From contig NZ_AP027728.1 in assembly GCF_030296555.1 (NCBI RefSeq), positions 2,790,001 through 2,854,000 of the forward strand: a DNA stretch of 64,000 nucleotides. The letters run 5' to 3'. This DNA is from Microbacterium suwonense. GTDB lineage: Bacteria > Actinomycetota > Actinomycetes > Actinomycetales > Microbacteriaceae. The position numbers and the translations under genes are program-made. The notes beneath the pieces were generated by a model. It was not told the origin of the DNA and searched no databases. It saw nothing but the letters and a program-made list of their open reading frames with translations. Positions 9,187 through 18,205 of this stretch are shown piece after piece (within the stretch, counting starts at the first letter, position 1; each line of letters starts with the position of its first letter).

Positions 9187-10286
9187 GAGATCCTCCTTGC
9201 CCGCAGCAGCAGTCCGGCGAACAGCGGGGCGCCGATCAGCGCGGTGACGACGCCCACCGGCAGCTCCTTCGGGTCGAACAGGGTGCGCGCGAGGGTGTCG
9301 GCCCAGATCAGGAAGACGGCGCCGGTCAGCGCGGACAGCGGCAGCAGCATCCGGTGCCGCGCACCGGCCGTCAGCCGCACGGCGTGTGGCACCACCAGCC
9401 CCACGAACCCGATGGATCCGCTCACCGCGACCAGTCCGCCGGTCAGCAGCGCCGTCGCCCCCAGCAGCACCCAGCGCGTGCGCGCGACCGGGACGCCGAG
9501 CGAGGCGGCCGACCGGTCTCCGAACGCGAAGGCGTCGAGGGTGCCGCCGGTCAGCAGCAGCGGCCCGCCCACGACGAGAAGCGCGATCAACGCGACGGAT
9601 GCCGTCGGCCAGGTCACCCCGGCGAGCGAGCCGAGCAGCCAGCCGAGGATCTCGCGGTAGCTGTCGCCGGTCGCGCTCCAGAAGATGATCAGGCTGGTCA
9701 GCGCCCCCAGCACAGCCGAGACGGCGATGCCGGCGAGGATCGTGCGGGAGGCGGTGATCCGCCCGACCGCCCCGGCCAGCAGCAGCGTCGCGACGAGAGC
9801 CGCCAGGGCGCCGGCGAAGGCCGCGACCGGGAGCGCGAGGGCGACGCCGAGCACGATCACGACCACCGCGCCCAGCGACGCACCGGACGACAGCCCCAGC
9901 AGGTACGGGTCGGCGAGCGGATTGCGCAGCACCGCCTGCATGATCGCGCCGCACAGTGCCAGCCCGGCACCGACGGCCGCGGAGGTGAGCACCCGCGGCA
10001 TCCGCAGCTCCCAGACGATGCCGTCGCGCAGCGTGCTCAACGGCGATTCGCCGATGCCGAGCCGGGCGAGGATGCTGCGCCAGGCGTCCCACGGAGTGAT
10101 GTCGGCGGGGCCGAGTGCGACGGCGACGACGATCGAGGCGGCGAGTGCCAGCAGCAGGACCGCCGTCCACAGCGCGAGACGCGCGCGCCGGGACGGGTTC
10201 GTGCGCGGCATCCAATGCGCGGGCGTGCCCGGCGTCGCCGGCGGGGCGGTGCGGGTGCGCGGGGAGCGCTCGGCGGTCGAGGTCAT
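9183..10286 (-). CDS. FecCD-type permease of the proposed F420-0 ABC transporter
   Basis: A 367-residue membrane protein of the BtuC/FecCD family with about ten hydrophobic segments. Family stretches are ELRMPRVLTSAAVGAGLALCGAIMQAVLRNPLADPYLLGLSSGASLGA and, near the end, GSIGFVGLVVPHAVRL. The first 40 residues are a hydrophilic Pro/Thr-rich tail. The start is ATG 10286, overlapping the binding-protein stop by ATGA; the open frame continues upstream but only as antisense overlap with that gene. It forms the channel for the substrate delivered by the lipoprotein at 10283-11293. Assigned to F420-0 import by context (TIGR03869-like). Confidence 0.85.
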   Translation of the reverse strand: MTSTAERSPRTRTAPPATPGTPAHWMPRTNPSRRARLALWTAVLLLALAASIVVAVALGPADITPWDAWRSILARLGIGESPLSTLRDGIVWELRMPRVLTSAAVGAGLALCGAIMQAVLRNPLADPYLLGLSSGASLGAVVVIVLGVALALPVAAFAGALAALVATLLLAGAVGRITASRTILAGIAVSAVLGALTSLIIFWSATGDSYREILGWLLGSLAGVTWPTASVALIALLVVGGPLLLTGGTLDAFAFGDRSAASLGVPVARTRWVLLGATALLTGGLVAVSGSIGFVGLVVPHAVRLTAGARHRMLLPLSALTGAVFLIWADTLARTLFDPKELPVGVVTALIGAPLFAGLLLRARRIS

Positions 10287-11293
10287 GGCAGTGGCAGCTC
10301 CGCCAGCTGGGCCGTGAGCGACTCGACGGCCTCGACGTTGCGCACGCCCGCCTCGGCGGTGGGGAAGGGGATGATCAGGTAGCGGTGCTCGCGCACAGCC
10401 GGCAGCTGCGCAGTGGCCGGGTTCGCCTCGAGCACGCCGATCTTCTTCTCGGTCGATCCCCAGGCCGAGTCGACGAGCACGATCACATCCGGGTCGGCAT
10501 CGACGACGGCCTCCCAGCTCATGCTCGACCAGGTCTCGGGGATGTCGGCGGCGATGTTCCTGAGGCCTACAGCATCCATCATCATCTGCGGCGCGCCGAT
10601 GCCCGCACCGACGAACGGGGTGTCGCTGCCGGAGCTGAACCAGAGCGCGGTCAGCCCGCGGCTGTCGGGAGTCACGGCGTCGAGGCGCTCGCGCAGCGCA
10701 TCGACCAGCCGGTCGGCGCGGTCGGGCACGTCGAAGATCCGGCCCATCTCGGCGATGTCGGCGAACACGTCGTCGAACGTCAGAGGTTTCGGCTGGTAGG
10801 CCGGCTCCTGGCAGGCCGAGGGGGAGACGTAGGTGTTCACGCCGAGCGAGGCGAGCGTGTCGCGGTCGCCCGCACCGTCGGCGGTGACGTTCGACTCCCA
10901 GCCCGCGTAGACGAGGTCGGGTTCGAGGTCGAGCGTCGCCTCCTGGCCCGGCACCCTCTCGTCGATAAGAGGGAGGGATGCCGCGCGCTCGGCCCACTCA
11001 TCGGCCGCCGGGCCGTCCGGGAAGGCCGTGCCGATGATCCGGTCATCCAGCCCCAGCGCCAGGAGCAGCTCGATCGACGTCGACTTGATCGCCAGCACGC
11101 GCTCGGGCGCGCTGTCGAAGGTGACCGGGGTGCCGCAGTTGTCGACAGTGAAGGGGTACCCGGAGGTCTCCGTCGAGGTGGAGGGCGCGACGGATGCCGC
11201 GCTCTCCGCACCGCCGCAGGCGGCGAGGAGCAGGGGTGCCGCGAGCAGGACCACGGCGGCGCTGAGCCCGCGGAATCGTCGGGAGATGGGCAT
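10283..11293 (-). CDS. substrate-binding lipoprotein of the proposed F420-0 ABC transporter
   Basis: A 336-residue class III binding protein. A signal peptide with the lipobox LLAACGG anchors it to the membrane at about Cys26. The fold segments PERVLAIKSTSIELLLALGLDDRIIG and DLEPDLVYAGWESN are typical of BtuF/FecB-like proteins. It is the first gene of a four-gene operon with overlapping ends (binding protein, permease, ATPase, PPOX protein). A -10-like TAGAGT lies upstream at 11380-11385 on this strand. Metal chelates are the main alternative substrate; the surrounding F420 genes make the TIGR03868-type F420-0 assignment more likely. Confidence 0.82.
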   Translation of the reverse strand: MPISRRFRGLSAAVVLLAAPLLLAACGGAESAASVAPSTSTETSGYPFTVDNCGTPVTFDSAPERVLAIKSTSIELLLALGLDDRIIGTAFPDGPAADEWAERAASLPLIDERVPGQEATLDLEPDLVYAGWESNVTADGAGDRDTLASLGVNTYVSPSACQEPAYQPKPLTFDDVFADIAEMGRIFDVPDRADRLVDALRERLDAVTPDSRGLTALWFSSGSDTPFVGAGIGAPQMMMDAVGLRNIAADIPETWSSMSWEAVVDADPDVIVLVDSAWGSTEKKIGVLEANPATAQLPAVREHRYLIIPFPTAEAGVRNVEAVESLTAQLAELPLP

Positions 11294-11489
11294 GGCGCTC
11301 CTGGATGCTGGTCGGGAGAGGACGAGCGGCCAAGATCGCGGCCGGGTGAACGTGCGCCAATGTGGGCGGACGTGAGGAACTCTACCGCATCGGCTCGCGG
11401 GCGCACTTCCCTACCATTTCGTAAAGAACTCACAATCCTTCATGCCGATATGGTCATCAGCACCCTAGATCTTTCCGTAACGTCGAATC

Positions 11490-12335
11490 GTGGTCACTCT
11501 CCCCGCCCCTGACACCCCCGAGGTCAGCGCCCTCCGCGCCGCGTATTTCGTATCCGACAGCACGGGCGTCACGGCGGAGACCCTCGGCAACGCCCTGCTG
11601 GCGAACTTCCCCGGCATCCGGTTTCTGAAGCGCACGATCCCCTTCGTCGCCACCGACACCGAAGCGCGATCGGTCGCGGCGAGCATCGAGAACGACGCGA
11701 CCGCCGGCCGTGCGCCATTGCTGTTCATCACGGTCAAGCGGGCCGGGCTGCGCAGCATCCTCAGCGCCTCGAAGGCGACGGTCATCGATCTGCTGGCCGG
11801 ACATCTGACCGAACTGGAGCGGGCGCTCGGCACCACGGCATCCGAGCAGCTCGGGCAGTTCCACGGCCTCGGCGACACCGAACGGTACTTCGCCCGCATG
11901 CGCGCCGTGGAGTACGCGATCGAGCACGACGACGGGCAGAGCGCCCGTGCCCTCGACCAGGCCGACGTCGTCATCATCGCCCCGTCGCGGTGCGGCAAGA
12001 CGCCCACGACGATGTACCTCGCCCTGCAGCACGGGCTGCGGGTGGCGAACTACCCGCTCACCGACGACGACTTCCCCTCCGAGGGCCTGCCGCGGGCCGT
12101 GGCGAAGTACCGCGAGCGCTGCTTCGGTCTCACGACCACCCCGCTGCGGCTGAGCCAGGTGCGCCACGAGCGCCGGCCCAGCTCGCGCTACTCGAGCCTC
12201 GAGCAGTGCACGCTCGAGCTGCGCCGCGCCGAAGACCTGTACCGACGAAACCGCGTCCCGTTCCTGAACTCCTCGACGAAGAGCGTCGAGGAGATGTCGG
12301 CGGTCATCATGCAGACCATGAAGCTGCGTGCGTGA
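11490..12335 (+). CDS. ppsR: PEP synthase/PPDK regulatory protein (bifunctional kinase and pyrophosphorylase, DUF299)
   Basis: A 281-residue DUF299 protein. This family inactivates PEP synthase or pyruvate phosphate dikinase by ADP-dependent threonine phosphorylation and reactivates it by phosphorolysis. The start [20 protein letters not shown] is characteristic, and the P-loop-like [13 protein letters not shown] is near residue 165. The start is GTG 11490. PEP synthase begins 22 bases after its stop, so regulator and target are co-transcribed. That pairing settles the target as PpsA rather than a dikinase. Confidence 0.93.
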   Translation: MVTLPAPDTPEVSALRAAYFVSDSTGVTAETLGNALLANFPGIRFLKRTIPFVATDTEARSVAASIENDATAGRAPLLFITVKRAGLRSILSASKATVIDLLAGHLTELERALGTTASEQLGQFHGLGDTERYFARMRAVEYAIEHDDGQSARALDQADVVIIAPSRCGKTPTTMYLALQHGLRVANYPLTDDDFPSEGLPRAVAKYRERCFGLTTTPLRLSQVRHERRPSSRYSSLEQCTLELRRAEDLYRRNRVPFLNSSTKSVEEMSAVIMQTMKLRA

Positions 12336-12357
12336 CCCGAGTGAAAGAAGAAGCGCT

Positions 12358-14748
12358 ATGAGCAGCATCCTCTGGTTCCACGAGGTCGGCATGGGCGACC
12401 TTGCCCAGGTCGGCGGCAAGAACGCCTCCCTCGGAGAGATGGTCTCGCATCTGTCCGACCTGGGCGTGCGCGTGCCCGGAGGCTTCGCCACCACGGCCGA
12501 CGCGTATCGCGCGTTCCTGGCATCCGGCGGTCTGGACGACCGCATCCGTGCCGCCGTCGAGGCGATCGACGTCGACGACGTCACCCAGCTCTCCCGCGTC
12601 GGCGCGACGGTGCGCGACTGGATCGAGCAGCAGCCGCTGCCGGACGACATCGAGCACGACATTCGTGCCGCCTACGCGCTGCTGGTCGACAACGACCCCT
12701 CCCCGGATGCCGTCTCCTGGGCGGTGCGCTCCTCGGCCACCGCCGAAGACCTGCCCGACGCCTCGTTCGCCGGGCAGCAGGAGACCTTCCTGAACATCTC
12801 CGGCATCGAGAACATCCTGCAGGCTGCCAAGCAGGTCTTCTCCTCTCTCTACAACGACCGTGCGATCGCCTACCGCGTGCACAACGGATTCGACCACCAC
12901 GACGTCGCGCTGTCGGTCGGCATCCAGCGGATGGTGCGCTCCGACATCGGGGCGTCGGGCGTGATGTTCACCGTCGACACCGAATCGGGCTTCGAGGACG
13001 CGGTCTTCATCACCAGCTCCTACGGACTCGGTGAAGCCGTCGTGCAGGGCGCCGTGAACCCCGATGAGTTCTACGTCTACAAGCCCGCGCTCGCCGCGGC
13101 CCGGCCGGCGATCCTCAAGCGCTCCGTCGGCGAGAAGGCCATCGCCATGCGGTACACCGAGAGCGACCAGGTCGGCGGCACGACCGTCTTCGAGGACGTG
13201 CCGGTCGGGCAGCGGCGGCTGTTCAGCATCACGGATGCCGAGGTGCTCGAGCTCGCGCGCCACGCCGTCACGATCGAGCGGCACTACGGCCGTCCGATGG
13301 ACATCGAGTGGGCGCGCGACGGCATCGACGGCCAGCTGTACATCCTGCAGGCGCGGCCCGAGACCGTCGTGTCACGCGCGGATGCGAATGTCATGCGTCG
13401 TTTCGTGCTCGCCGAGCGCAGCGAGGTGCTCGCCACCGGTCGTGCGATCGGCCAGAAGATCGGCTCCGGTGCGGTGAAGGTGCTGCGCAGCATCGACGAG
13501 ATGGCCTCGTTCGGCGCCGGGGACGTGCTGGTGGCGGACATGACCGACCCCGACTGGGAGCCGATTATGAAGAAGGCGTCCGCGATCGTCACCAACCGCG
13601 GTGGCCGCACCTGCCACGCGGCGATCATCGCCCGCGAACTCGGCATCCCCGCCGTCGTCGGCACCGGGGATGCCACCCGGGTGCTGCCCGACGGACTGGA
13701 CGTCACCGTGTCCTGCGCGGAGGGCGATGACGGCTTCGTCTACCAGGGGCTGCTCGACTTCCGCGAGGAGGAGACGAGACTGGATCGGATGCCGGAGGTG
13801 CCGGTGAAGATCATGATGAACGTCGGCACGCCGGATCAGGCGTTCTCGTTCTCCCGCCTGCCCAACCGCGGGGTGGGGCTCGCGCGACTGGAGTTCGTCA
13901 TCAACCGCCAGATCGGCATCCACCCCCGGGCGCTGCTCGAGTTCGACGCGCTGCCCGACGAACTGCGCGCGCAGGTGGCGGACCGCATCGCCGCCTACCC
14001 GTCACCGCGCGAGTTCTTCGTGCAGCGGGTGGTGGAGGGCGTCGCGATGCTGGCGGCGGCGTTCGCGCCCGAGCCGGTGATCGTGCGGATGAGCGATTTC
14101 AAGTCGAACGAGTACGCGAACCTGCTCGGCGGCGACCGCTATGAGCCGCACGAGGAGAACCCGATGATCGGGTACCGGGGTGCATCCCGGTACATCTCGG
14201 CCGACTTCCGGGAGTGCTTCGACATGGAGTGCGAGGCGATCCGGCGCGTGCGCGATGACATGGGCCTGACGAACGTGAAGATCATGATCCCGTTCGTGCG
14301 CACCGTGGCAGAGGGGGCGGCCGTCGTCCAGCTTCTGGCCGAGAACGGTCTGCGCCGGGGCGAGAACGGGCTCGAGGTCGTGATGATGTGCGAGGTGCCC
14401 TCGAACGCGCTGCTGGCGGACGAGTTCCTGGACCACTTCGACGGGTTCTCGATCGGGTCGAACGACATGACGCAACTCACCCTCGGCCTCGACCGCGACT
14501 CGTCGCTCGTGGCGCAGACCTTCGATGAACGCGACCCGGCGGTGAAGAAGATGCTCGCCCTGGCCATCGAGGCCTGTCTGCGCCGCGGCAAGTACGTGGG
14601 CATCTGCGGGCAGGGCCCCTCCGACCATCCCGACCTCGCCGACTGGCTGCTCGATCAGGGCGTCGAGTCGATGTCGCTCAACCCCGACACGGTCGTGGAG
14701 ACCTGGATGCGCCTCGCGAAGCGCGCGGAGACTTCTGCTGCCGCGTGA
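12358..14748 (+). CDS. ppsA: phosphoenolpyruvate synthase
   Basis: A 796-residue three-domain enzyme that makes PEP from pyruvate and ATP. The N-terminal ATP-grasp begins [23 protein letters not shown]. The central swivelling domain carries the phospho-histidine in [21 protein letters not shown] (His near residue 419), and the threonine nearby is the usual target of the PpsR regulator. The C-terminal PEP-binding barrel contains [16 protein letters not shown] and [17 protein letters not shown]. The ATG at 12358 follows GAAAGAAGAAGC. The last codons (ETSAAA) overlap the first unit of the repeat array at 14728. Confidence 0.95.
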   Translation: MSSILWFHEVGMGDLAQVGGKNASLGEMVSHLSDLGVRVPGGFATTADAYRAFLASGGLDDRIRAAVEAIDVDDVTQLSRVGATVRDWIEQQPLPDDIEHDIRAAYALLVDNDPSPDAVSWAVRSSATAEDLPDASFAGQQETFLNISGIENILQAAKQVFSSLYNDRAIAYRVHNGFDHHDVALSVGIQRMVRSDIGASGVMFTVDTESGFEDAVFITSSYGLGEAVVQGAVNPDEFYVYKPALAAARPAILKRSVGEKAIAMRYTESDQVGGTTVFEDVPVGQRRLFSITDAEVLELARHAVTIERHYGRPMDIEWARDGIDGQLYILQARPETVVSRADANVMRRFVLAERSEVLATGRAIGQKIGSGAVKVLRSIDEMASFGAGDVLVADMTDPDWEPIMKKASAIVTNRGGRTCHAAIIARELGIPAVVGTGDATRVLPDGLDVTVSCAEGDDGFVYQGLLDFREEETRLDRMPEVPVKIMMNVGTPDQAFSFSRLPNRGVGLARLEFVINRQIGIHPRALLEFDALPDELRAQVADRIAAYPSPREFFVQRVVEGVAMLAAAFAPEPVIVRMSDFKSNEYANLLGGDRYEPHEENPMIGYRGASRYISADFRECFDMECEAIRRVRDDMGLTNVKIMIPFVRTVAEGAAVVQLLAENGLRRGENGLEVVMMCEVPSNALLADEFLDHFDGFSIGSNDMTQLTLGLDRDSSLVAQTFDERDPAVKKMLALAIEACLRRGKYVGICGQGPSDHPDLADWLLDQGVESMSLNPDTVVETWMRLAKRAETSAAA

Positions 14749-14888
14749 GACTTCTGTTCCCGCGTGAGACTTCGTCCTCCGCGTGAGACTTCCTTTCCCG
14801 CGGTGAGACTTCCTTTCCAGCACCAGACATGACGCCTGCGCCCCCGCCTCGTGCTGGAAGGGAAGTCTCGTGCCCGAGAGGAAGTCTC
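14728..14888. repeat. 19-base-period inverted array, copy 1 (GAGACTTC units)
   Basis: GAGACTTC starts at 14728, 14747, 14766, 14785 and 14805 (steps of 19, 19, 19 and 20). The reverse complement GAAGTCTC starts at 14862 and 14881 (step 19). The unit is roughly GAGACTTCCTTTCCCGCGT. The first unit is inside the ppsA coding end and the second spans its stop codon. The two arms can pair into a large hairpin, which may end the ppsR-ppsA transcript before the next operon. The rest of the 14749-15040 gap holds only the promoter region described at 14924. Confidence 0.85.
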
Positions 14889-14923
14889 GGCGGGGAGGGG
14901 AGGTCACGATCGCGTAACGGGGC

Positions 14924-14952
14924 TTGCCAGGCGCGGAATGTTTACGTAATCA
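14924..14952 (+). promoter_or_regulatory. promoter with overlapping TTTACGTAA operator
   Basis: A -35-like TTGCCA (14924-14929) and a -10-like TAATCA (14947-14952) are 17 bases apart. The near-palindrome GTTTACGTAATC at 14940-14951 covers the spacer and -10. It is a plausible site for the LacI regulator encoded at the far end of this operon (21301-22344), which would repress by blocking polymerase. The pairing is inference. Confidence 0.5.
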
Positions 14953-15040
14953 TTTGGGTGTTGCCAGTGACATCGAGAGTCGCAGGCAGGGTCGGGGACG
15001 TGCTCCGCGACGACATGAACCACCGAGAGGACATGCTTCG

Positions 15041-16342
15041 ATGAAGCGCATGACCAAGTTCGCGGCGCTGACCGCCGCGGCGATCCTTCCGCTCTTCGCT
15101 CTGACCGCCTGCTCGGGCGGCGGTGACGACGGCGATGCCGGTTCGGGCGACGACAACACGCTGACCGTCTGGGCGTGGGACCCGTCGTTCAACATCTATG
15201 CGATGCAGGAGGCCGAGAAGGTCTACCAGAAGGACCACCCCGACTTCACTCTGAAGATCGTCGAGACGCCGTGGGAGGACCTGCAGGCCAAGCTGACCAC
15301 CATCGCCCAGTCGCAGCAGACCGGTGAGCTGCCCGACATCTTCCTGATGCAGAACAACGCATTCCAGAAGAACGCCATCAACTACCCCGATCTGTTCAGC
15401 GACTTCGCCGACTCGGACATCGACTTCTCACAGTTCCCGAAGGGCGTCACCGCGTACTCCGAGATCGACGGCGTGAACTACGGTGTGCCCTTCGACTCCG
15501 GCACTGCGGTCACGGCGCTGCGCACCGACGTGCTCGAGGAGGCCGGCTACACGATCGATGACTTCACCGGCATCACCTGGGATGAGTACCTCACCAAGGG
15601 CAAGGACGTGCTGGCCAAGACGGGCAAGCCCTTGCTGTCGGGTCAGGCCGGCTCCGCCGACATCCCGATGATGATGCTGCAGTCGGCCGGCGCGAGCCTG
15701 TTCGACAGCGACGGAAAGCCCACCATCGCCGGCAACGACGTGCTCGTCGACGCGATCGAGGTGTACGCCGAACTGGTCAAGTCGGGTGTGCTCGTCGAGG
15801 TCAACTCCTGGGATGAGTACATCGGCACCTTCGTGAACGGCTCAGTTGGCGGCACGATCAACGGCATCTGGATCGTCGGCTCGATCCAGACCGCGACCGA
15901 TCAGGCCGGCAACTGGGGCATCACCGATCTCCCCAAGCTCGACGGCATCGCCGGCGCGACCAACTACTCCGCCAACGGCGGATCCTCGTGGGCGATCAGC
16001 TCGACCGGCAACACCGAGCTGGCATCCGACTTCCTGAGTGCCACCTTCGCCGGCTCGACCGACCTGTACGACACGATCCTGCCGAAGTCCGGTGCGGTCG
16101 CCAACTGGATCCCGGCCGGCGACAGTGACGTCTACGCGCAGCCGAGCGAGTTCTTCGGCGACCAGCCGATCTTCCAGCAGGTCGTCGAGTACGGCGCGAA
16201 GGTGCCGAGCAACAACACCGGCGTCTACTACTACGAGGGTCGGGATGCCGTCAGCGCGGCGATGACGAAGATCATCGGCGGCGCGGACATCAATAGTGCG
16301 CTCGATGAGGCGCAGAGCAACGTCGAATTCGCGATGGGCTAG
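15041..16342 (+). CDS. ABC transporter sugar-binding lipoprotein (family 1)
   Basis: A 433-residue extracellular binding protein with a signal peptide and lipobox LTACSGG (Cys near residue 24). Segments TVWAWDPSFNIYAMQEAEKVY and ELPDIFLMQNNAFQKNAINYPDLFSDF fit the carbohydrate-binding family 1 for oligosaccharides. It is followed by two permease genes and a GH2 beta-galactosidase on the same strand, so the likely ligand is a beta-galactoside or galactose-containing oligosaccharide. No ATPase lies in the operon; such systems usually share an MsiK-type ATPase coded elsewhere. Confidence 0.88.
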   Translation: MKRMTKFAALTAAAILPLFALTACSGGGDDGDAGSGDDNTLTVWAWDPSFNIYAMQEAEKVYQKDHPDFTLKIVETPWEDLQAKLTTIAQSQQTGELPDIFLMQNNAFQKNAINYPDLFSDFADSDIDFSQFPKGVTAYSEIDGVNYGVPFDSGTAVTALRTDVLEEAGYTIDDFTGITWDEYLTKGKDVLAKTGKPLLSGQAGSADIPMMMLQSAGASLFDSDGKPTIAGNDVLVDAIEVYAELVKSGVLVEVNSWDEYIGTFVNGSVGGTINGIWIVGSIQTATDQAGNWGITDLPKLDGIAGATNYSANGGSSWAISSTGNTELASDFLSATFAGSTDLYDTILPKSGAVANWIPAGDSDVYAQPSEFFGDQPIFQQVVEYGAKVPSNNTGVYYYEGRDAVSAAMTKIIGGADINSALDEAQSNVEFAMG

Positions 16343-16428
16343 ACAGCGACCCGTCCTGCACGCCGGGTGGGCCCACGGGCCCGCCCGGCACCATCCCATC
16401 CTCCGACCTGTGAAAGCGAGCGCGCACC

Positions 16429-17400
16429 GTGGCGACTCAAGCGATCGTGACCTCCGGCGGCACCGGCCGCCGTCGGCGCAGCAGCCCTCCGCCGGACTTC
16501 TCCCCGCGCAGAGGCGCCTGGCTCGACACCGCGCGACGCCGGAACCTGACCGGCTGGGGATTCCTCATCCCCGCAGCGCTGCTGATCACGCTGCTGAGCT
16601 TCGTGCCGATGATCCAGGCATTCATCCTCTCGTTGCAGACCGGGCGCGGTTCGCGCCTGAACTGGGCCGATCCGCTCTGGATGAACTTCGAGCGCCTGCT
16701 GCACGACGAGATCTTCAAGCTCACCATGTTCAACACGGTCTTCTACCTGGTGATCCAGGTGCCGATCATGCTGATCCTGGCAATGGTGCTCGCCAACCTG
16801 CTGAATGACCCGAAGCTGAGGTACAAGGCCGTCTGGCGCACGATGATCTTCCTGCCGTGCGCGGTGTCGCTGGTGTCGTACTCGCTGGTGTTCCGCACCA
16901 TGTTCGCCACCGACGGCCTGGTCAACGACGCTCTGATGGGCCTCGGGCTGATGCACGACCCGCTGAACTGGCTCGGCGAGCCGTGGACGGCCCGCTTCGT
17001 CATCGTGATCGGTCTGATCTGGAGGTGGACCGGCTACAACATGATCTTCTTCCTCGCCGCGCTCCAGAACGTCGACCACTCGACATTGGAGGCCGCGCGC
17101 ATCGACGGCGCAGGATCCTTCAAGACGTTCTGGTACGTGACGGTTCCGCAGCTGCGGCCGATGATCGTGCTGACCGCGATCATGTCGATCAACGGCACCC
17201 TGCAGCTCTTCGACGAATCCTGGTCGCTGACCAAGGGCGGCCCCTCGTACAACTCGATGTCGATGTCGCACTACCTGTACGAGCTGGCTTTCCTGAAGAA
17301 CCCGAACGTGGGCTACGGCTCGGCGATCTCGTACGTGATCCTGATCATGGTCGCCGTGCTCGCCCTCATCCAGCTGAAGGTGGGTGACAAGCGTGACTAA
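16429..17400 (+). CDS. sugar ABC transporter permease (MalF type)
   Basis: A 323-residue inner-membrane protein with six hydrophobic segments after a charged N-terminal tail. The cytoplasmic EAA loop near residues 220-245 reads TLEAARIDGAGSFKTFWYVTVPQLRP. The start is GTG 16429 with GAAAGCGAG upstream. It overlaps the next permease by 17 bases, and the two should form the channel for the substrate bound by the upstream lipoprotein. Confidence 0.9.
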   Translation: MATQAIVTSGGTGRRRRSSPPPDFSPRRGAWLDTARRRNLTGWGFLIPAALLITLLSFVPMIQAFILSLQTGRGSRLNWADPLWMNFERLLHDEIFKLTMFNTVFYLVIQVPIMLILAMVLANLLNDPKLRYKAVWRTMIFLPCAVSLVSYSLVFRTMFATDGLVNDALMGLGLMHDPLNWLGEPWTARFVIVIGLIWRWTGYNMIFFLAALQNVDHSTLEAARIDGAGSFKTFWYVTVPQLRPMIVLTAIMSINGTLQLFDESWSLTKGGPSYNSMSMSHYLYELAFLKNPNVGYGSAISYVILIMVAVLALIQLKVGDKRD

Positions 17401-18205
17401 GTACGCCTGGCGACGGGTCCCCGGGTACGTGTTCCTGTCGGTGTTCGCTCTGTTCTCGATCTTCCCGCTCTACTTCATGCTCGTCTCCGCGACGAACTCG
17501 ACGCAGGACGTCCTCGCATCCCGGCTCACCCCCGGGGGCCACCTGTTCGACAACATGACGGCGCTCATGAAGCAGCAGGACATCGGCGCGGCCATGACCA
17601 GCTCGGCCCTGATCGCGATCGGCACGACAGTGCTGGCGCTGATCGTCTGCGCCGTCGCCGGGTACGGGTTCGAGATCTATCACTCCCGCGGCAAGGACAT
17701 CGTGATGGCGATCCTGATGCTCGCCATGATGATCCCGTTCGCAGCGATCATGATCCCGCTGTTCCGCATGTTCGCGCAGCTCGGCATGGTCAACTCGCTG
17801 TTCGCGGTGATCATCCCGGCGATCTCCACGCCGCTGCTGATCCTGCTGTTCCGCCAGGCCTCGCGCTCGTTCCCGTACGAGATCATCGAGGCGGCCCGCA
17901 TCGACGGGCTCAAGGAGCTCTCCATCTTCGCCCGCATCTATGTGCCGACGATGAAGTCCACCTTCGCCGCCGCAGCGGTGATCACCTTCATGACCTCGTG
18001 GAACAACTTCCTCTGGCCGCGAGTGATCCTGCTCGACAACGCGGTGCAGACCATGCCCATGCTCATCGCCAACCTCACGGCCGGCTACGTCACCGACTAC
18101 GGAGTGCTCATGCTCGCCGTGCTGCTGACCTCGCTGCCGACGATCCTCGTCTTCCTCATCCTGCAGCGGGCCTTCGCGCAGGGCATCACCGGAGCCATCA
18201 AGTGA
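17384..18205 (+). CDS. sugar ABC transporter permease (MalG type)
   Basis: A 273-residue permease with six membrane segments and an EAA loop (IIEAARIDGLKELSIFARIYVPTMKS). It is the partner of the preceding permease. The start GTG 17384 lies inside that gene; a second GTG at 17393 is also possible. Its stop overlaps the GTG of the beta-galactosidase gene, which shows tight co-translation. Confidence 0.9.
   Translation: MTSVTKYAWRRVPGYVFLSVFALFSIFPLYFMLVSATNSTQDVLASRLTPGGHLFDNMTALMKQQDIGAAMTSSALIAIGTTVLALIVCAVAGYGFEIYHSRGKDIVMAILMLAMMIPFAAIMIPLFRMFAQLGMVNSLFAVIIPAISTPLLILLFRQASRSFPYEIIEAARIDGLKELSIFARIYVPTMKSTFAAAAVITFMTSWNNFLWPRVILLDNAVQTMPMLIANLTAGYVTDYGVLMLAVLLTSLPTILVFLILQRAFAQGITGAIK

Noticed and set aside
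8342..11293. Siderophore or heme uptake operon
   Set aside because: The proteins are of the same superfamily, so this remains possible, but there is no siderophore gene or iron box visible and the operon is fused to a PPOX gene in an F420 island.
15041..18205. Missing ATPase in the family 1 sugar importers taken as gene loss
   Set aside because: All three importers of this type in the window lack one; actinobacteria commonly use a shared MsiK-type ATPase coded elsewhere.
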